Assembly (NCBI RefSeq): GCF_000090795.2
Contig: NW_003546436.1
Coordinates: 31,122 to 61,000, forward strand
Source of the DNA: Amphimedon queenslandica
Taxonomy: Eukaryota > Porifera > Demospongiae > Haplosclerida > Niphatidae
Direction: 5' to 3'
DNA length: 29,879 bases
A model generated the notes under the pieces. The model was not told where the DNA came from, did no database searches, and saw only the letters and a list, made by a program, of their open reading frames with translations. Each line of letters begins with the position of its first letter. Position 1 is the first letter of the stretch. Of this stretch, positions 1 through 10,834 are shown piece by piece. Both the position numbers and the translations under genes were made by a program.

Positions 1-1
1 T

Positions 2-1453
2 CAACATGTCAGGATCATATTTAGGGAAGAGTCTAGTCAGACCACACACACTAACAATACCAGTATTGCTAGCAATGTCAACGTGTTCTTTGAATGTCTC
101 TGGAGCAAAGAGAATCCCATCCACCTCAGTTAGTAGTATACCCTTATTCACAACAACCCATACCTTCTCTTCACTTTTAAGAACACTCATCAAACCAGTT
201 GAGTGCAACGAATCAAGAACATCCAAGACGTCTTCTCTCTTATCTGGTATAAAGTAATCATCATTGTCCTTACCAGCACACATTACATCAGAGAGGGTCA
301 GTATATTCTCTTTCCTTTTCTCCAGTAGACCATACATCATGTGACAATAAAGACTCAAATTCCTTCCACTTGTACTACGAATCGACTCACAGGCACTACA
401 CAACTTATTAAAGAAGGAATCCACACCACTCCCACCAAGCTTACGACAATCTAAGAAGACGCTATCACAGCTTTCCTTTACAATAATCTCCTGTATTTCT
501 TCCTTTCTCCTTCTCCTTTCAACAGGATTACTTATCTCATCCACATGACTGACTATTACAATAACATGGCATTCATTAAGAGCTTTCTGTGCTTCATTTC
601 TTACAATTGTTAGCCACTGATGAAGCTGTTTGACTGGTTCCTTCTCCAATATATTGACTACTATCAGGAACACACCACCAGAACCTTGTAACAGATTCTC
701 AATCACAGCACTGTGACTGGAGTAGTATTCCGAATGACCAGCAAAATCATGAAGAATGATGTTACCCAGTGTCCTGTGTTGTAGTTTATAAGGAATGATG
801 CCAGCAGTACAGGCCACTACCCCTCCAACATTTCTAAAGGAACCAAGAACAATAGAACTAATAGCTGTGTCCTTGATGACGTGACTAAGAGTACTTTTAC
901 CAGCTCCAGGATTACCCACAAGGAGGACGTTAACATAAGAATCAACTGGATGAGATGATTTTATGCCACCAAACTTCTTAAAGACAGAAAGAGTATCAGT
1001 GCGACCTCTCTTCTTAGCTAGTTTAAATGGTGTGTCCCCATACTTGTCTTTAGCCAATGGATCACATTTACCAGTTGATAGTAAATATTCAGCAGCTGCA
1101 GATTTACCATAATTAGCAGCACGGTGAAGAGGTGTCCGCCCCCACAACCTGTCAACAGCCATTGGATCACAGTGACACTCATCAATGAGATATCTCATCA
1201 CATCAACATGATTACGTTCTGCAGCAAAATGAAGACAAGTCCGCTCCAGAATATCTCTTTCGTGTAGGTCACAGTGATATTTAGTGATGAGATCTTTTGT
1301 AACATCTAACCAGCCATTCCTTGAAGACAAATGAAGTAGACGGCTCCCTACTCTTTCAAGTTTATCCTGTTCCTTCACTAATGGTAGCAAGCGAACAGCT
1401 TCTTTATGATCTCTATTGTTAAACGCATCCCAACACTTGTTCTCTAAGGACAT
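2..1453 (-). CDS. Ankyrin-repeat / Roc-type GTPase (Roco-like), 3' end outside window
   Basis: One uninterrupted frame of 484 codons runs from an ATG at 1453-1451 off the left edge, so the C-terminus is missing. Residues about 35-165 form three to four ankyrin repeats (cores such as GRTPLHRAANYG near 105 and GDTPFKLAKKRG near 140). A Ras-of-complex GTPase domain follows: P-loop GNPGAGKS at about 180-187, G3 as DFAGH, and a G4-like SHVDE. After the G domain the sequence resembles the start of a COR-type region with winged-helix character. Family knowledge: Roc-COR (Roco) proteins are signalling GTPases, often fused to ankyrin, LRR, death or kinase domains. No LRR or kinase is visible in this part. 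The start is supported because the ATG opens directly onto folded-looking sequence and in-frame sequence upstream is not coding-like. The substrate or partner cannot be told. Confidence 0.85.
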   Translation of the reverse strand, partial: MSLENKCWDAFNNRDHKEAVRLLPLVKEQDKLERVGSRLLHLSSRNGWLDVTKDLITKYHCDLHERDILERTCLHFAAERNHVDVMRYLIDECHCDPMAVDRLWGRTPLHRAANYGKSAAAEYLLSTGKCDPLAKDKYGDTPFKLAKKRGRTDTLSVFKKFGGIKSSHPVDSYVNVLLVGNPGAGKSTLSHVIKDTAISSIVLGSFRNVGGVVACTAGIIPYKLQHRTLGNIILHDFAGHSEYYSSHSAVIENLLQGSGGVFLIVVNILEKEPVKQLHQWLTIVRNEAQKALNECHVIVIVSHVDEISNPVERRRRKEEIQEIIVKESCDSVFLDCRKLGGSGVDSFFNKLCSACESIRSTSGRNLSLYCHMMYGLLEKRKENILTLSDVMCAGKDNDDYFIPDKREDVLDVLDSLHSTGLMSVLKSEEKVWVVVNKGILLTEVDGILFAPETFKEHVDIASNTGIVSVCGLTRLFPKYDPDML

Positions 1454-2023
1454 CTTGTGATCAGTTAATTAGATTCATTGATACCAGCCCACACACAGAG
1501 CAGGAATTCATTAATCATGATAGGGAGCATAATAATGACACTCACTCCTCTCTTATAAATATTACATACATTTGGAATTAAAGACAAAGGTAATTATAAC
1601 AATACAGTTAATAATAAGTGTACGTGTATTTTGTATTTTTGTGTTTATTTCTTCTTTTCCTTTCCCTTCCCTTTCTTCCCTCCTCCTCCATCATCCTCTC
1701 CCATTGCTTCTTTGATAGCTTTAGCTCTCTTCTTTCCAAGAGGAGTCTTGTTAAACCAAGACAATAATAATAATAATAATAATACTTATTTATTAGAAAA
1801 ATGTAATAGAAAATAATAAAAATAACTATAATAGAAAATAAATAATAGAAAAAAATGATAAAAAATAGAAAAAATTAATAAAAGGACAAGACTATAAAAT
1901 AATAATATAAAATTACCAGAAACTGTCTGCTCTACTGCTACAGGTACATGTATACAATGAGGGTACAAGTATTAATAATGAGGTACACTACTAGTGCTAT
2001 TGATGAATGTGTTCCACTGTATC
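1454..2023. other. Intergenic: Roc-GTPase promoter side and transglutaminase 3' UTR
   Basis: This stretch separates two minus-strand genes. The right part (about 1789-2023) should be the transglutaminase 3' UTR: it is very A/T-rich and has an AATAAA on the minus strand at 1789-1794. The left part (1454-1640) should hold the promoter of the Roc GTPase gene. No TATA box or other clear element was recognised. A lysine-rich open frame in the middle (1645-1764) is listed separately. Confidence 0.5.
1645..1764 (-). other. Orphan lysine-rich terminal-exon-like open frame
   Basis: The minus strand reads SWFNKTPLGKKRAKAIKEAM, an acidic/glycine patch and then a tail ending KGKEKKK before a TAA at 1647-1645. 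Unlike the flanking A/T-rich simple sequence it has protein-like composition and uses the full codon set. A possible acceptor (TTTAACAAG) precedes ACT CCT CTT in phase 0. A phase-0 donor (GAA|GTAATA) lies inside the last transglutaminase exon, eight bases before its stop codon, so this could be an alternative 3' exon giving a basic tail. It could equally be a remnant exon of another gene. No start codon of its own is convincing. Confidence 0.3.
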
Positions 2024-2837
2024 TCATGGTATTACTTCAACTGACCCAGTCCCCATTAATCCTTTGAGCTGATTGCATCTTCCAGTTACTATCAGTGTTA
2101 AATAATTCCTCTCACTGACCCTGGAGTAAGACCTGGGAGTGATGCTGAAGGAATTAGTGACAGAACCAGCAGATGGAACATTACTACAGCAAAGAGAAAA
2201 CAACAATAAATCATCCATCCCTCCCTCCCCCCCTCTCTCTCTTACGCTGATTTTAAAGTACGGGCTCCTATTAATCCAGTTCCTTCAATGTGTAGTGTCA
2301 TGTTGGTCAGTGATTCATTCTTCAGTGGATTCTTCAGTGTCACCTTAACACTCACAGTTCTACCACTCTTCAATTTAACATCATCACCTGATAAGAGGTA
2401 ATAGAACCAATTATAAAACACTAATATTTTAACCATGAACTTTTAACTTAATTAATTTTACGTACACTAATATTTAACCTCCAATAATCCTTATTTTCCC
2501 TACCTTTTCCATCAATGTTAATGATCAGTTGTGGTAGCTCCAGGTTCAATGGTATCTTATGAACCCAGGCCTGCTCTGGATCCTCCACATATCCTAGTAT
2601 TGTGACTGATATCAGTGGCTGCTCTCCTAAGTGTTTCCGATATTCGGTAGCTTTTAAAACAAATGTAACATCAACAGTGTCATTATTGTTTGGCCCTAGT
2701 AAATATAATTTTAATAATAAAATAAATGTATGATTTAATTGGTTTACTTAAGATTGATTTTGATTTCTTGATTTCTTTCCCGACTACTCCAGTGTATGTG
2801 GTGGTCTCAAAAACAGCAGTCACATTAATATTACCTA

Positions 2838-2885
<48 letters not shown>

Positions 2886-4394
2886 AACAACAACAATTAT
2901 TATTATTATCATTATTATTATTACTTGAAATTGGTGAGTCAATTTTAGCAGTAACTCCAAATGTCAAATCTTCTCCAATTCTCCGTCCAGAGGTCAATTT
3001 AGCCGAGAAACTAACAGCTCCCTTCTCCTCCTCCTCATGGCCCCTCCCACCCATCAGTGCCGCCCGTTCAGAGGCACTTCCCTCAGGGTACTTATAATGA
3101 GATGTCACGTCTTCCCTGGAGTTTCTCCCGACAGCCTTCGTACTGATGTGCTTACCAACTTTAGTCTCATGCCTTGAGACGACAGAAAAAGAACCGTCCG
3201 ATTTCTCAACATGATATTTTATATCAGCGTTGACCTCCGCAATCACAAACTCGTTATCATACTTGAGATCTTTACCGTCCTTAATAGCCTATGCATGTAG
3301 CACATGTTAATTATTGCCTTATTAGGAAGTGTCGTTACGTACCTGGATGGAGGCGGGGCCTACTACCATCGTACGGGAGTGAGGTGAGAGTTCTTGTGGT
3401 GTGGCATCAACCGCTTGCCAGCCGCCATAGTCCCCATCAAGATCAGGGCGCGTCATCCAGGCCTCCACCCACACGTGATAGTTCCTAATGAATGGAGGAA
3501 TACCTTCATAAATAAAGTATGGGCTTGGGGACAATTTTGGAGCAACTTTAAAAATTCATAAAAAATCCAATTTTGATCGGAATCTGCTCAAACTTTCTAT
3601 ACAACATAAGAACATGTATATGTATCAGGAAATGTAATAAAAATGGAGAATTCTCTCCTTTTCATTTTTGATGAAATTTGGTCAAAATCCCTGTACTATA
3701 GTACAGGGACTTTTGTCCGATTTTGGAGCAACTTTAAAAATCTATTCTAGATTACAATCAACTCAAACTTTCTACACAACATACATGTAAGTATATGTAT
3801 ATGCATCAATAAAATATTACTGGCTATTGTTCCCTTACCATATAGAGTCATTGCTCTTATCTTCTATCATCTTATCATTTCTATCAAAGTAGTAATCTAT
3901 TGCTCTGTTGAAATCAGCATCATGGGCTGATTCAAAGTTAGTCACTGGACGAGAAGGAATACCAATAGTCCTCAACACTAAAACAAACAAACAAACAAAC
4001 AAACAAACAAACAAACTATCATATAATTTTGAAGGAGTAAATTTTGTCAAATTTGGGTCATTCAACAATGGCTATTTTGAACCATCATGATCATGCTTAA
4101 CCATAAATTTAAACGGCCAATCACCAAAAATTTAGCGCAATTTACTAAAATTTTACTCCACCACTAAAATTCCCAATAGCCTACCTGTGGTAAGAGTCCC
4201 TCCAAATACCCAACACTGAGCGTATCGAACTGGTTTCTTGTCACTCATGTACTGGGTTAGAATAGCTTCAGATCCACTCCAGGAGGTGGGGCTAGTGCCG
4301 TCAGCATAATCATCATCATTGGAGGACCATAGACCAATCAATGTTCCACTGTCACCATCATTATTATTAACCTATTAATTAATTAACATTATTA

Positions 4395-4474
<80 letters not shown>

Positions 4475-6346
4475 ATTTGCTAAACATCTCGTAACGTGAA
4501 TTGGACTCCGCCTAGCATCAGATCCCAACCTCCATGAATCCAACATGTACAACACTGTCTCAAGACTTATCACCTCAAACTGATAAACAACAACAAAAAT
4601 GATAATAAACAACTTGTTTTTTGTTTGTACCTGTGCAAAGTTCCAAGGCCACGTGAAAGTGCTGTCGTGAGTCCCCGCCCATATCAGTCCAGTCTCATTG
4701 TTAATGTACTCATTCCTCTCCCTCTCATTTGGTAGGTAGACACTATCATCTAATGGAAGGGGCGTGGTCTTAATAATGAATAATTAATTAACCTCACATA
4801 AATACATTAATAATAATTAAATAATACCGTAGATCAGGAAATTTTCATGTTAGAAATAATTGGCGTGAAATTTTTTCAAGGTATTTTATTTTCACTGGTT
4901 GACCCATCTGCAAAATTTTTCCAACATGAAAATTTTTGGACGCGTCATAAACCACACAAGTGGCTACTAACTCTTGATGACGATGGACAGCTATTCAATG
5001 GAAGTTGCTCGTGACAGTACTAAAACTGAAAAGGAGCCTCTTGGGTGAGAACTTCAGGCCTTCTTGGGCTTTTAGAAGACTAGAAGAGCCTCGTGGGTGC
5101 ACCGCTGCACGTTAGAATAATTCCGGTAATCTTATTATTCACTGTAAAAAATATTTCGTGTGTCAAATTTTCGCGGGTCACTTCATCCGCGAAAATATTT
5201 TAACAACGAAATTTTCCCGATCTACGGTATGTGTGTATTAATACATGTACATGTACAGACATACCTTTATTCCACGGGTTAAAGAGGAACACTATTTCTT
5301 TCTTGTCCTCCCAAACTCGTTCGCCTTTTGACTTGTTCTTCCCGAGGGGAACACGGACGTGACATCGGTAGCTGCCCACTGGTACATCGGGCGGAGTGTG
5401 GACCCTATACCGGACCTCGCCATTAGTTGAACTCACAACCTAAACAACAACAATACACAACAACAGTAAACAACAACAAAATAATAATAATAACAACAAC
5501 ATTATTTGATTTAATAATAATAATAATTTATTTTCTTACTTCCATTTTCCATTGATAATGTCTTCTTGATTTCCCTCCACAAATTGCTTGGAACAAGGTA
5601 CCTCTTGATATCCTTGCCCTGTACCCTCGGCGTAACTCTAGTTTAACCAAATCAGGGTTGAGTCCCTCGTGATTTGAGATCTCAATTATGAAATCAAACG
5701 TGAATCCTCTCCTGAGCACGAGATGATTCGGTGATTCAAAGGAATCGGTTTCATGTTTCTCTTGATTTTGATTCCAAAGCAAATCAACACTTTTAATGGA
5801 GACAGTTGGCAGTGCTACAAGTAAATAAAATATGTCAATACACATTGTACAAATACCTCAAACTTTCTACACAGCATAAGGGCATCAATATGTATCAAAA
5901 ATGTAATAAAAATTCAGGGTAATTTCAGAGCTATTTTTTTAAAGCCAAGGCCTTGGGTATTTTTCAAAAATTGGCCCGTTTTTTAAAATACTCATAACTT
6001 TAAAATATTTGTTGGAATATAGCAGCATAAGGACATTAATATGTATCAGAAAACTGTCGTGTGTAATTAAAAATGGTTTTTCACACATTATTGCAGTTTT
6101 GCATTGACTATACTGTACAAACAGTTTATACAGCTGATAAGAAATAAATTTAATAATAAACCCGCAACTGTAGTAGGTATATAAAAACTATGAATTTTAT
6201 TGGAAGGCTTTATCAGTATCATAATAAATAAAATTAATGAATAAAAAAAATTGGCCATTATTATTACTTTCTCTGTTTCTCCTATTCCGTCCAGCTATTG
6301 GATTGGAACGAGCAGTAGTCCTACGAGATCTCCTACCTCTTGGCAT
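2024..6346 (-). CDS. Transglutaminase (protein-glutamine gamma-glutamyltransferase), complete, 13 exons
   Basis: Exons, 5' to 3': 6268-6346, 5540-5814, 5265-5439, 4631-4749, 4472-4579, 4185-4371, 3839-3977, 3343-3484, 2925-3288, 2748-2834, 2504-2695, 2246-2387, 2024-2183. They sum to 722 aa plus stop with all phases consistent; animal transglutaminases are about 690-730 aa. The enzyme makes Ca2+-dependent isopeptide crosslinks between glutamine and lysine side chains. Seen: basic N-tail (MPRGRRSRR), Transglut_N domain (about 27-145), the NPWNK signature, catalytic Cys305 in YAQCWVF, His364 in NYHVWVEAW and Asp387 in VDATPQ (spacing 59 and 23, as in known members), then two C-terminal beta-barrel domains ending GTGSVEVIP. 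No signal peptide is seen, so it is probably cytosolic or unconventionally secreted. Least certain is exon 1, chosen because it joins in phase. It is divergent from PIAS. Confidence 0.93.
2839..2880. repeat. (AAT)n microsatellite
   Basis: About 14 AAT units, in the transglutaminase intron between exons 10 and 9, directly followed by ACA/TTA-rich simple sequence up to the exon 9 donor. Confidence 0.95.
3540..3830 (+). repeat. Dispersed palindrome-centred repeat, one unit plus partial
   Basis: Lies in the transglutaminase intron 3485-3838. It contains the core tcaaactttctacacaac, then an A/T spacer, then a perfect 20-bp palindrome CCCTGTACTATAGTACAGGG at 3689-3708, then the next core. It is the same family as the tandem array at 27455-28790 and in the same orientation. 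Confidence 0.85.
3977..4015. repeat. (AAAC)n microsatellite at a splice acceptor
   Basis: About nine AAAC units on plus (GTTT on minus). It forms the polypyrimidine-like tract immediately before the acceptor of transglutaminase exon 7. Confidence 0.9.
4034..4159. repeat. Short inverted-repeat element (MITE-like), about 126 bp
   Basis: The left end GGAGTAAATTTTG (4034-4046) matches the reverse complement of the right end TAAAATTTTACTCC (4146-4159) with a single-base indel. It fills most of a transglutaminase intron. No coding capacity and no clear target duplication. Confidence 0.5.
4391..4471. repeat. (TTA)n microsatellite
   Basis: An almost pure run of about 25 TTA units ending at the donor of transglutaminase exon 5 (4472-4579). 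Confidence 0.95.
4827..5227. mobile_element. Non-autonomous TIR element (MITE), TA target duplication
   Basis: The left terminus CCGTAGATCAGGAAATTTTC and the right terminus GAAATTTTCCCGATCTACGG are near-perfect inverted repeats (about 20 bp with one to two differences). TA flanks both outer ends (4825-4826 and 5228-5229). The interior of about 400 bp has no long open frame. TA duplication with short TIRs suggests a Tc1/mariner-mobilised MITE. It sits in the transglutaminase intron between exons 4 and 3. Inverted repeats and flanks are seen directly; the superfamily is inferred. Confidence 0.8.
5850..6110. repeat. Diverged copies of the palindrome-centred repeat
   Basis: In the first transglutaminase intron. 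Contains the core tcaaactttctacacagcat, then timeline-typical atgtatcaaaaatgtaat, then a different perfect 12-bp palindrome CCAAGGCCTTGG (5945-5956) where other copies have CCCTGTACTATAGTACAGGG. A second core copy (agcataaggacattaatatg) follows near 6020-6050. Confidence 0.7.
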
Positions 6347-6703
6347 CCCTCCCTGACTCCCTCCTTTAAATAAAATAAAAACAAAGAAACTTGAAACTTG
6401 GCCCTTGTTATCGACACAATTTAATTATTACCGATACAGTTTTAATTATTAGAGGGTGTGGTCAATTACACAGCACACCCATTGTGGATCTAATTAATTA
6501 TTCATCGATCATGATTTGAGTTTTGTTTTAACCTCCACGCCCATCAATAGATCTTTTTAAGAAAAAGAAGACGTGTTTCTACTGCTGCAACTTTCTCCCT
6601 TTACTTCTAAATTGAGACTGATCCTGTCTTTAAATCCAAAGTACCCCACCATCCAGCGTCTATTGATTATTCATTATATTTATTATACCTCATAGATACC
6701 ATC
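6347..6703. promoter_or_regulatory. Divergent promoter region between transglutaminase and PIAS
   Basis: The 357 bp between two divergent start codons must serve both genes. A possible acceptor (TTTAAAG) lies about 20 bases upstream of the transglutaminase ATG, so a 5' UTR intron is possible. No TATA box in a good position and no well-known factor site was recognised. Confidence 0.55.
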
Positions 6704-7836
6704 ATGGCCTCGTTTGGAGACCAATACTACTCCACTACAGTGAGTTACTATGGACCGTTTATACACTCTATTAACTTGTTTCTCTTTCTCTCTCAGTCTC
6801 TGCTGAGTTCATTCCGTGTTGCTGAGCTAAAGGAACTAATGAAGGCTATGAATACTTCAGCTGGAGGGAGGAAGAAAGAGTTACAGATGAGGGCAGATAA
6901 ACTAGTAATGGCTGATGCTCCTGGCATCCACGCTCACATCAAAGACATTTATGAGAAGCATTTCGGACGTCGGGCCATCCCCCCGAAAGTCTCACCTCCA
7001 AAGCCTCCAATATCAGCGTCTACAGCCCCGGCCCCGCCCTCTTATGTCGTCAAGTATCCTGACGTTAAATTCAAATCCTATCCTTTCTATCAGCTGGTCG
7101 CTACCATCATGAGACCAACTTACCTAGGTATGACATCATAACTATTAATAGTTATTAATAGTTATTGATAGTTAATAAGCTGAGTTTTAAGTTTTTGCTA
7201 TCTTGTTTTTTTACTTTTACTGAGTCAGCAGATTTCCCCTCTTTGTTATAAAATTTCACATAATTAATAATAATAATAATTTATAATTATTATGTAAAGT
7301 CATGTTCATGTACATGTTTCCCAATTCCCAGTTTCCTGTATCAGTTCTGGTCATGGGAAAGGGAAATTTCATCTTCACTTCCTTTTAGCATATTAATACA
7401 CTATACAGTATGTGATTCTATTGTTTTGTCTAAATAAGGTGATCTCCCTCTCTCCCCCTAACTCTCCCCTTTGCTACATCAGGACTGCTGACTCAGCTAT
7501 TAGTAATGTATATTTAATATTGATAAACTTTCCCTCTCTCTTTCCCTCTCTCCCTCTCTACCCTCTCTCTCTCTTCCCTCTCTTCCCCTCTCTCTCTTTC
7601 CTTCTCTCTGATAAACTTTCCTCTCTCTCTCTCTTTCTCTCCCTCCCTCTCTCTCCCTCCCCCCTCTCTCCCTCCCCCCTCTCTCCCTCTCCTTATAGTG
7701 ACACAGAGTAGCATGTACAGTCGGGAGAAGGTTATGGTGACCCAATTTCACTTAACACCACAACAAGTCCAGGAGATATTCATATCAGAGTAAGAGAGAG
7801 AGAGAGAGAGAGAGAAGAAAGAGAGAGAGGGGGTGG

Positions 7837-7906
<70 letters not shown>

Positions 7907-8087
7907 AGAAGTACATGTACATGCAGTAGTGTTACGTCATTATCAGTGTGTAGTGTACAAAGTGTCTACCAGCTGCTCAAAGTGTGTGAATTGGAACACT
8001 ATTAATTAATTAATTATTAATTTGTTTACGATTTGTAGGACCACACCCGGGAACTTTCAAACTCAAGTCATTTTGAGGTAATCAATG

Positions 8088-8139
<52 letters not shown>

Positions 8140-10365
8140 TGATGATGATGATGATGATGCCCCTCCCTTTTCTCGTTAGACTGTGTAGGCGTGAGACCAG
8201 CTGTGATCAGGAGGACTATTGTCCAACAGAGTGCCGACTCAGCATAAATAAGAAGAGTTGTGTAATACCAGTTAGTTATTATTAATAGCTATTTATAACT
8301 ATTAATTATTATAAATATTTTTCTAGGGTTATAATTACAGTTTGTCCGGTCGTCCTGATTATAAGTACCTGATGAAGCCGATCAACATTACTTCATTTGT
8401 CCACACTTCAGCTCCTCAGGCCAACACTGTCACAGTCTCATGGAGGGATAGTCATAATGACCCACAGGTAAACATGTTGTTTACTGTTTATTGTTGTTGT
8501 TTATTGTTTGTTGTTGTTGTTATTGTTGTTGTTGTTATTGTTTGTTGTTTATTGTTTGTTGTTGTTGTTATTGTTTGTTGTTTATTGTTTGTTGTTGTCA
8601 GGGTTACTGTATGACCATACAGTTGGCTAGAAGCCTGTCTCCTTCAGATCTTCTTCAAACGTTGAAAGGAAAAGGAGTTAAATCTCCTGAAATATCCCGT
8701 GCCTTGGGTAATTAATTATTCACAAGATGGGTGTGGTCAATGTTAATTAACTCATTATATAGTTAAAGAAAAGTTAACAGTTGAAACTGATTCCGAAATA
8801 TCAGCTACCAGCCTTAGGGTATCACTGATTTGTCCAGTAAGAATTTATTATTATTATTATTATTATTACATTATTATTATTATTATCATCATCATTATTA
8901 TCTTTTTTTCTAGTTGGGTAAAGTCAAGATGTCTTATCCTTGTCGCTCTGTCTCTTGTAACCACTTGCAGTGTTTTGAAGCAGCAACTTACCTCCAACTA
9001 AACGAAAAGTACTACATTAACATCAATATTATTAATAATGCTACACTTTTCTCCTCTAGGAAACCCAAATGGTTATGCCCAGTCTGCGACAGGAAGGCAC
9101 CATTTATTGAACTCATTATTGACGGGTACGTACATGTACATGTACTTCATGTATAGGGTCACATGACCTCCTGTCACATGTTCAACAGGTTATTGAAGGA
9201 TATCTGCTCTCAGTGCGAGGAAACTGAGATTGAGTTCAGTGGGGATGGGTCTTGGAAACCAATTAGAGAATCAAAATCAAGTAATTATTTATTTATTTAT
9301 TTATTTATTTTGTTGTTTTTTTATAGAAGATACTTGTACTATATCAGACGCTCCAATTATAATTAATCCTTCTACAGCTACAACAGGTAATAATAATTAT
9401 TATTATTTATTATTTTATTATTCATTTTTTTCTTCTCTTTTAAAGGTACTTCTTCCAACCCACCTGCTCCAGTAGTCATTGATTTAACTTTAGAATCAGA
9501 CGATGATGATGACGATGATGATATTTCAGTTAGGTACGCCTCAATTAATTAACTATCAATGAATAATTAATTATCAACTTTGTGAATATTCAATAATTAT
9601 TACTTATTACCACATGTTACATGTTATATATCGTGATTGTAATTGAACTGATCAGTAAGAAACTTTCATGTATAATAATAATGATGATGATTGACAATTA
9701 TTAACAATTTTTTGAAATACATTAATTACTTTTTCCTTGTCTCTCTTTCCTTCTCTTTCTTGTGTTTGTCCTTTGCTTTTTTGCTGTTTGTTCTTCCCAG
9801 GATGAAAGATGAAGATCATTCTACAGTTGGTCCTAATGCAGGCTCTGATGGCCCACCCTCTCCATCTCTCCTCCAACTCTCTATACCAACATTCCGGTTC
9901 CCCCTCCTCCCTTCCTCCCCTACCCCTTGTCCTCCCTCTCCCCCCTCCTCCTCCTCCTCGGCTCCTAAATTCCTGAGACTTGGCCTCTCTAGCTTACCCT
10001 CTATGGGTTCTTCCTCCAGTACCCACGTACCTGTAATACTTGATTCTAGGAGTCATCCTGGCCACACCCACAATCCGCTAGAGAAGGATCGGCCTCGTAC
10101 AAATATATCGTCTATTCCTTTTCGGATCATGCCACCTGCTCCTAGCCTGCTTGATAGTTTGAATTTATCAGCTAGATTGAATGATTCGAGACTAATGATT
10201 AGTTATAATAATTATGGTGGTGGTGGGAGGGGTTCTAGCAGCGATAGTGAAGATGATGATGCGTATATTAATATTGTTGATATGTTGAGTGAGAGGGAGA
10301 GGAGGAAGAGAAAGCGACCAACAGCTCCTGCTCGTATATCTTCGTCACCAGAATCAGATCTCTAA
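6704..10365 (+). CDS. PIAS: PIAS-type SUMO E3 ligase (SAP, PINIT, SP-RING, SIM), complete, 14 exons
   Basis: Exons: 6704-6739, 6797-7127, 7699-7789, 8039-8077, 8180-8270, 8327-8467, 8602-8707, 8763-8836, 8914-9008, 9060-9125, 9189-9280, 9327-9386, 9446-9533, 9801-10365; 624 aa, all phases consistent. PIAS proteins are nuclear ligases that move SUMO from UBC9 to transcription factors and chromatin proteins. Seen: SAP DNA-binding motif (about 16-50, [11 protein letters not shown]), proline linker, PINIT domain (about 125-275, [25 protein letters not shown]), SP-RING Zn finger (C318-x-H320-x2-C323 and C341-x2-C344, [16 protein letters not shown]), SIM VVIDLTL at about 417-423 followed by eight aspartates, then a Pro/Ser-rich tail with a basic patch (RKRKRP) near the end. 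The 57-bp first intron is in frame and stop-free, so it could also be retained. The next gene on the same strand is an SP-RING paralogue. Confidence 0.95.
7530..7695. repeat. CT-rich low-complexity tract
   Basis: Polypyrimidine CTCTCC-type sequence leading into the acceptor of PIAS exon 3 at 7698. It is the long polypyrimidine tract of that intron. Confidence 0.9.
7790..7906. repeat. (GA)n microsatellite
   Basis: GA repeats with short interruptions, starting at the donor of PIAS exon 3. The intron therefore begins with a purine tract, while the intron before it ends with a pyrimidine tract. Confidence 0.95.
8087..8159. repeat. (AAT)n followed by (GAT)n microsatellite
   Basis: About 17 AAT units change to about 8 GAT units in the PIAS intron between exons 4 and 5. 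Confidence 0.95.
8486..8598. repeat. TTG/TTA simple-sequence tract
   Basis: Imperfect TTGTTGTTTATTG-type repeats fill the PIAS intron between exons 6 and 7. Confidence 0.85.
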
Positions 10366-10459
10366 CTGTTATTTATTATTATTAATATTATTATTGTTAT
10401 TATTATCTGTTTACATTATTATATTATTGTTATCATCAGTGACCGGCCATAGGTATTAC

Positions 10460-10493
<34 letters not shown>

Positions 10494-10834
10494 GTTATTA
10501 TTATCATGATAAAAATGTTGTGGTATTTTGTATTAATTAATTTTGGCGCCTTTAAAAATAGTTTCAATCACGTGATCCTCCCGAGACGTCACTTACAAAT
10601 TTAACTTAGCTCAGCAAAACTATCAAATTTCAATCAGATCTTTAAGAGTGTTTGTTCGTTTTAGGCAAAAGTCTCTGGCTCTCTGGCCTTCTTTTAAACC
10701 TTTACTGTACAAAGACTTGTGCCTATAAAGCCTAGAACCTTTCTATTCTTCATTTACAGTTGATACCAGCCTGTGTCAAGGGTATTATAATCTATCCGAT
10801 AGTCTATTTTGTGTAATGAGCACAAGAGAGGGAT
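10366..10834 (+). promoter_or_regulatory. Intergenic between PIAS and the SP-RING paralogue; candidate promoter
   Basis: The left part (to about 10530) is the PIAS 3' UTR and (TTA)n simple sequence. The right part is less biased and holds an E-box CACGTG at about 10570 and a CRE-like half site GACGTCAC at about 10584. These sites are read by eye; their function is inferred only from position upstream of the next start codon. Confidence 0.4.

Noticed and set aside
3291-3488. Plus-strand open frame over transglutaminase exon 8
   Set aside because: Shadow of the minus-strand exon carrying the catalytic His and Asp.
8491-8600. Cysteine-rich open frame (LLFIVCCCC-type)
   Set aside because: Simple TTG/TTA repeat in a PIAS intron.
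10289-10540. Open frame with Leu and Tyr runs at the PIAS 3' end
   Set aside because: It overlaps the PIAS C-terminus out of frame and continues into (TTA)n/(TAT)n sequence of the 3' UTR.
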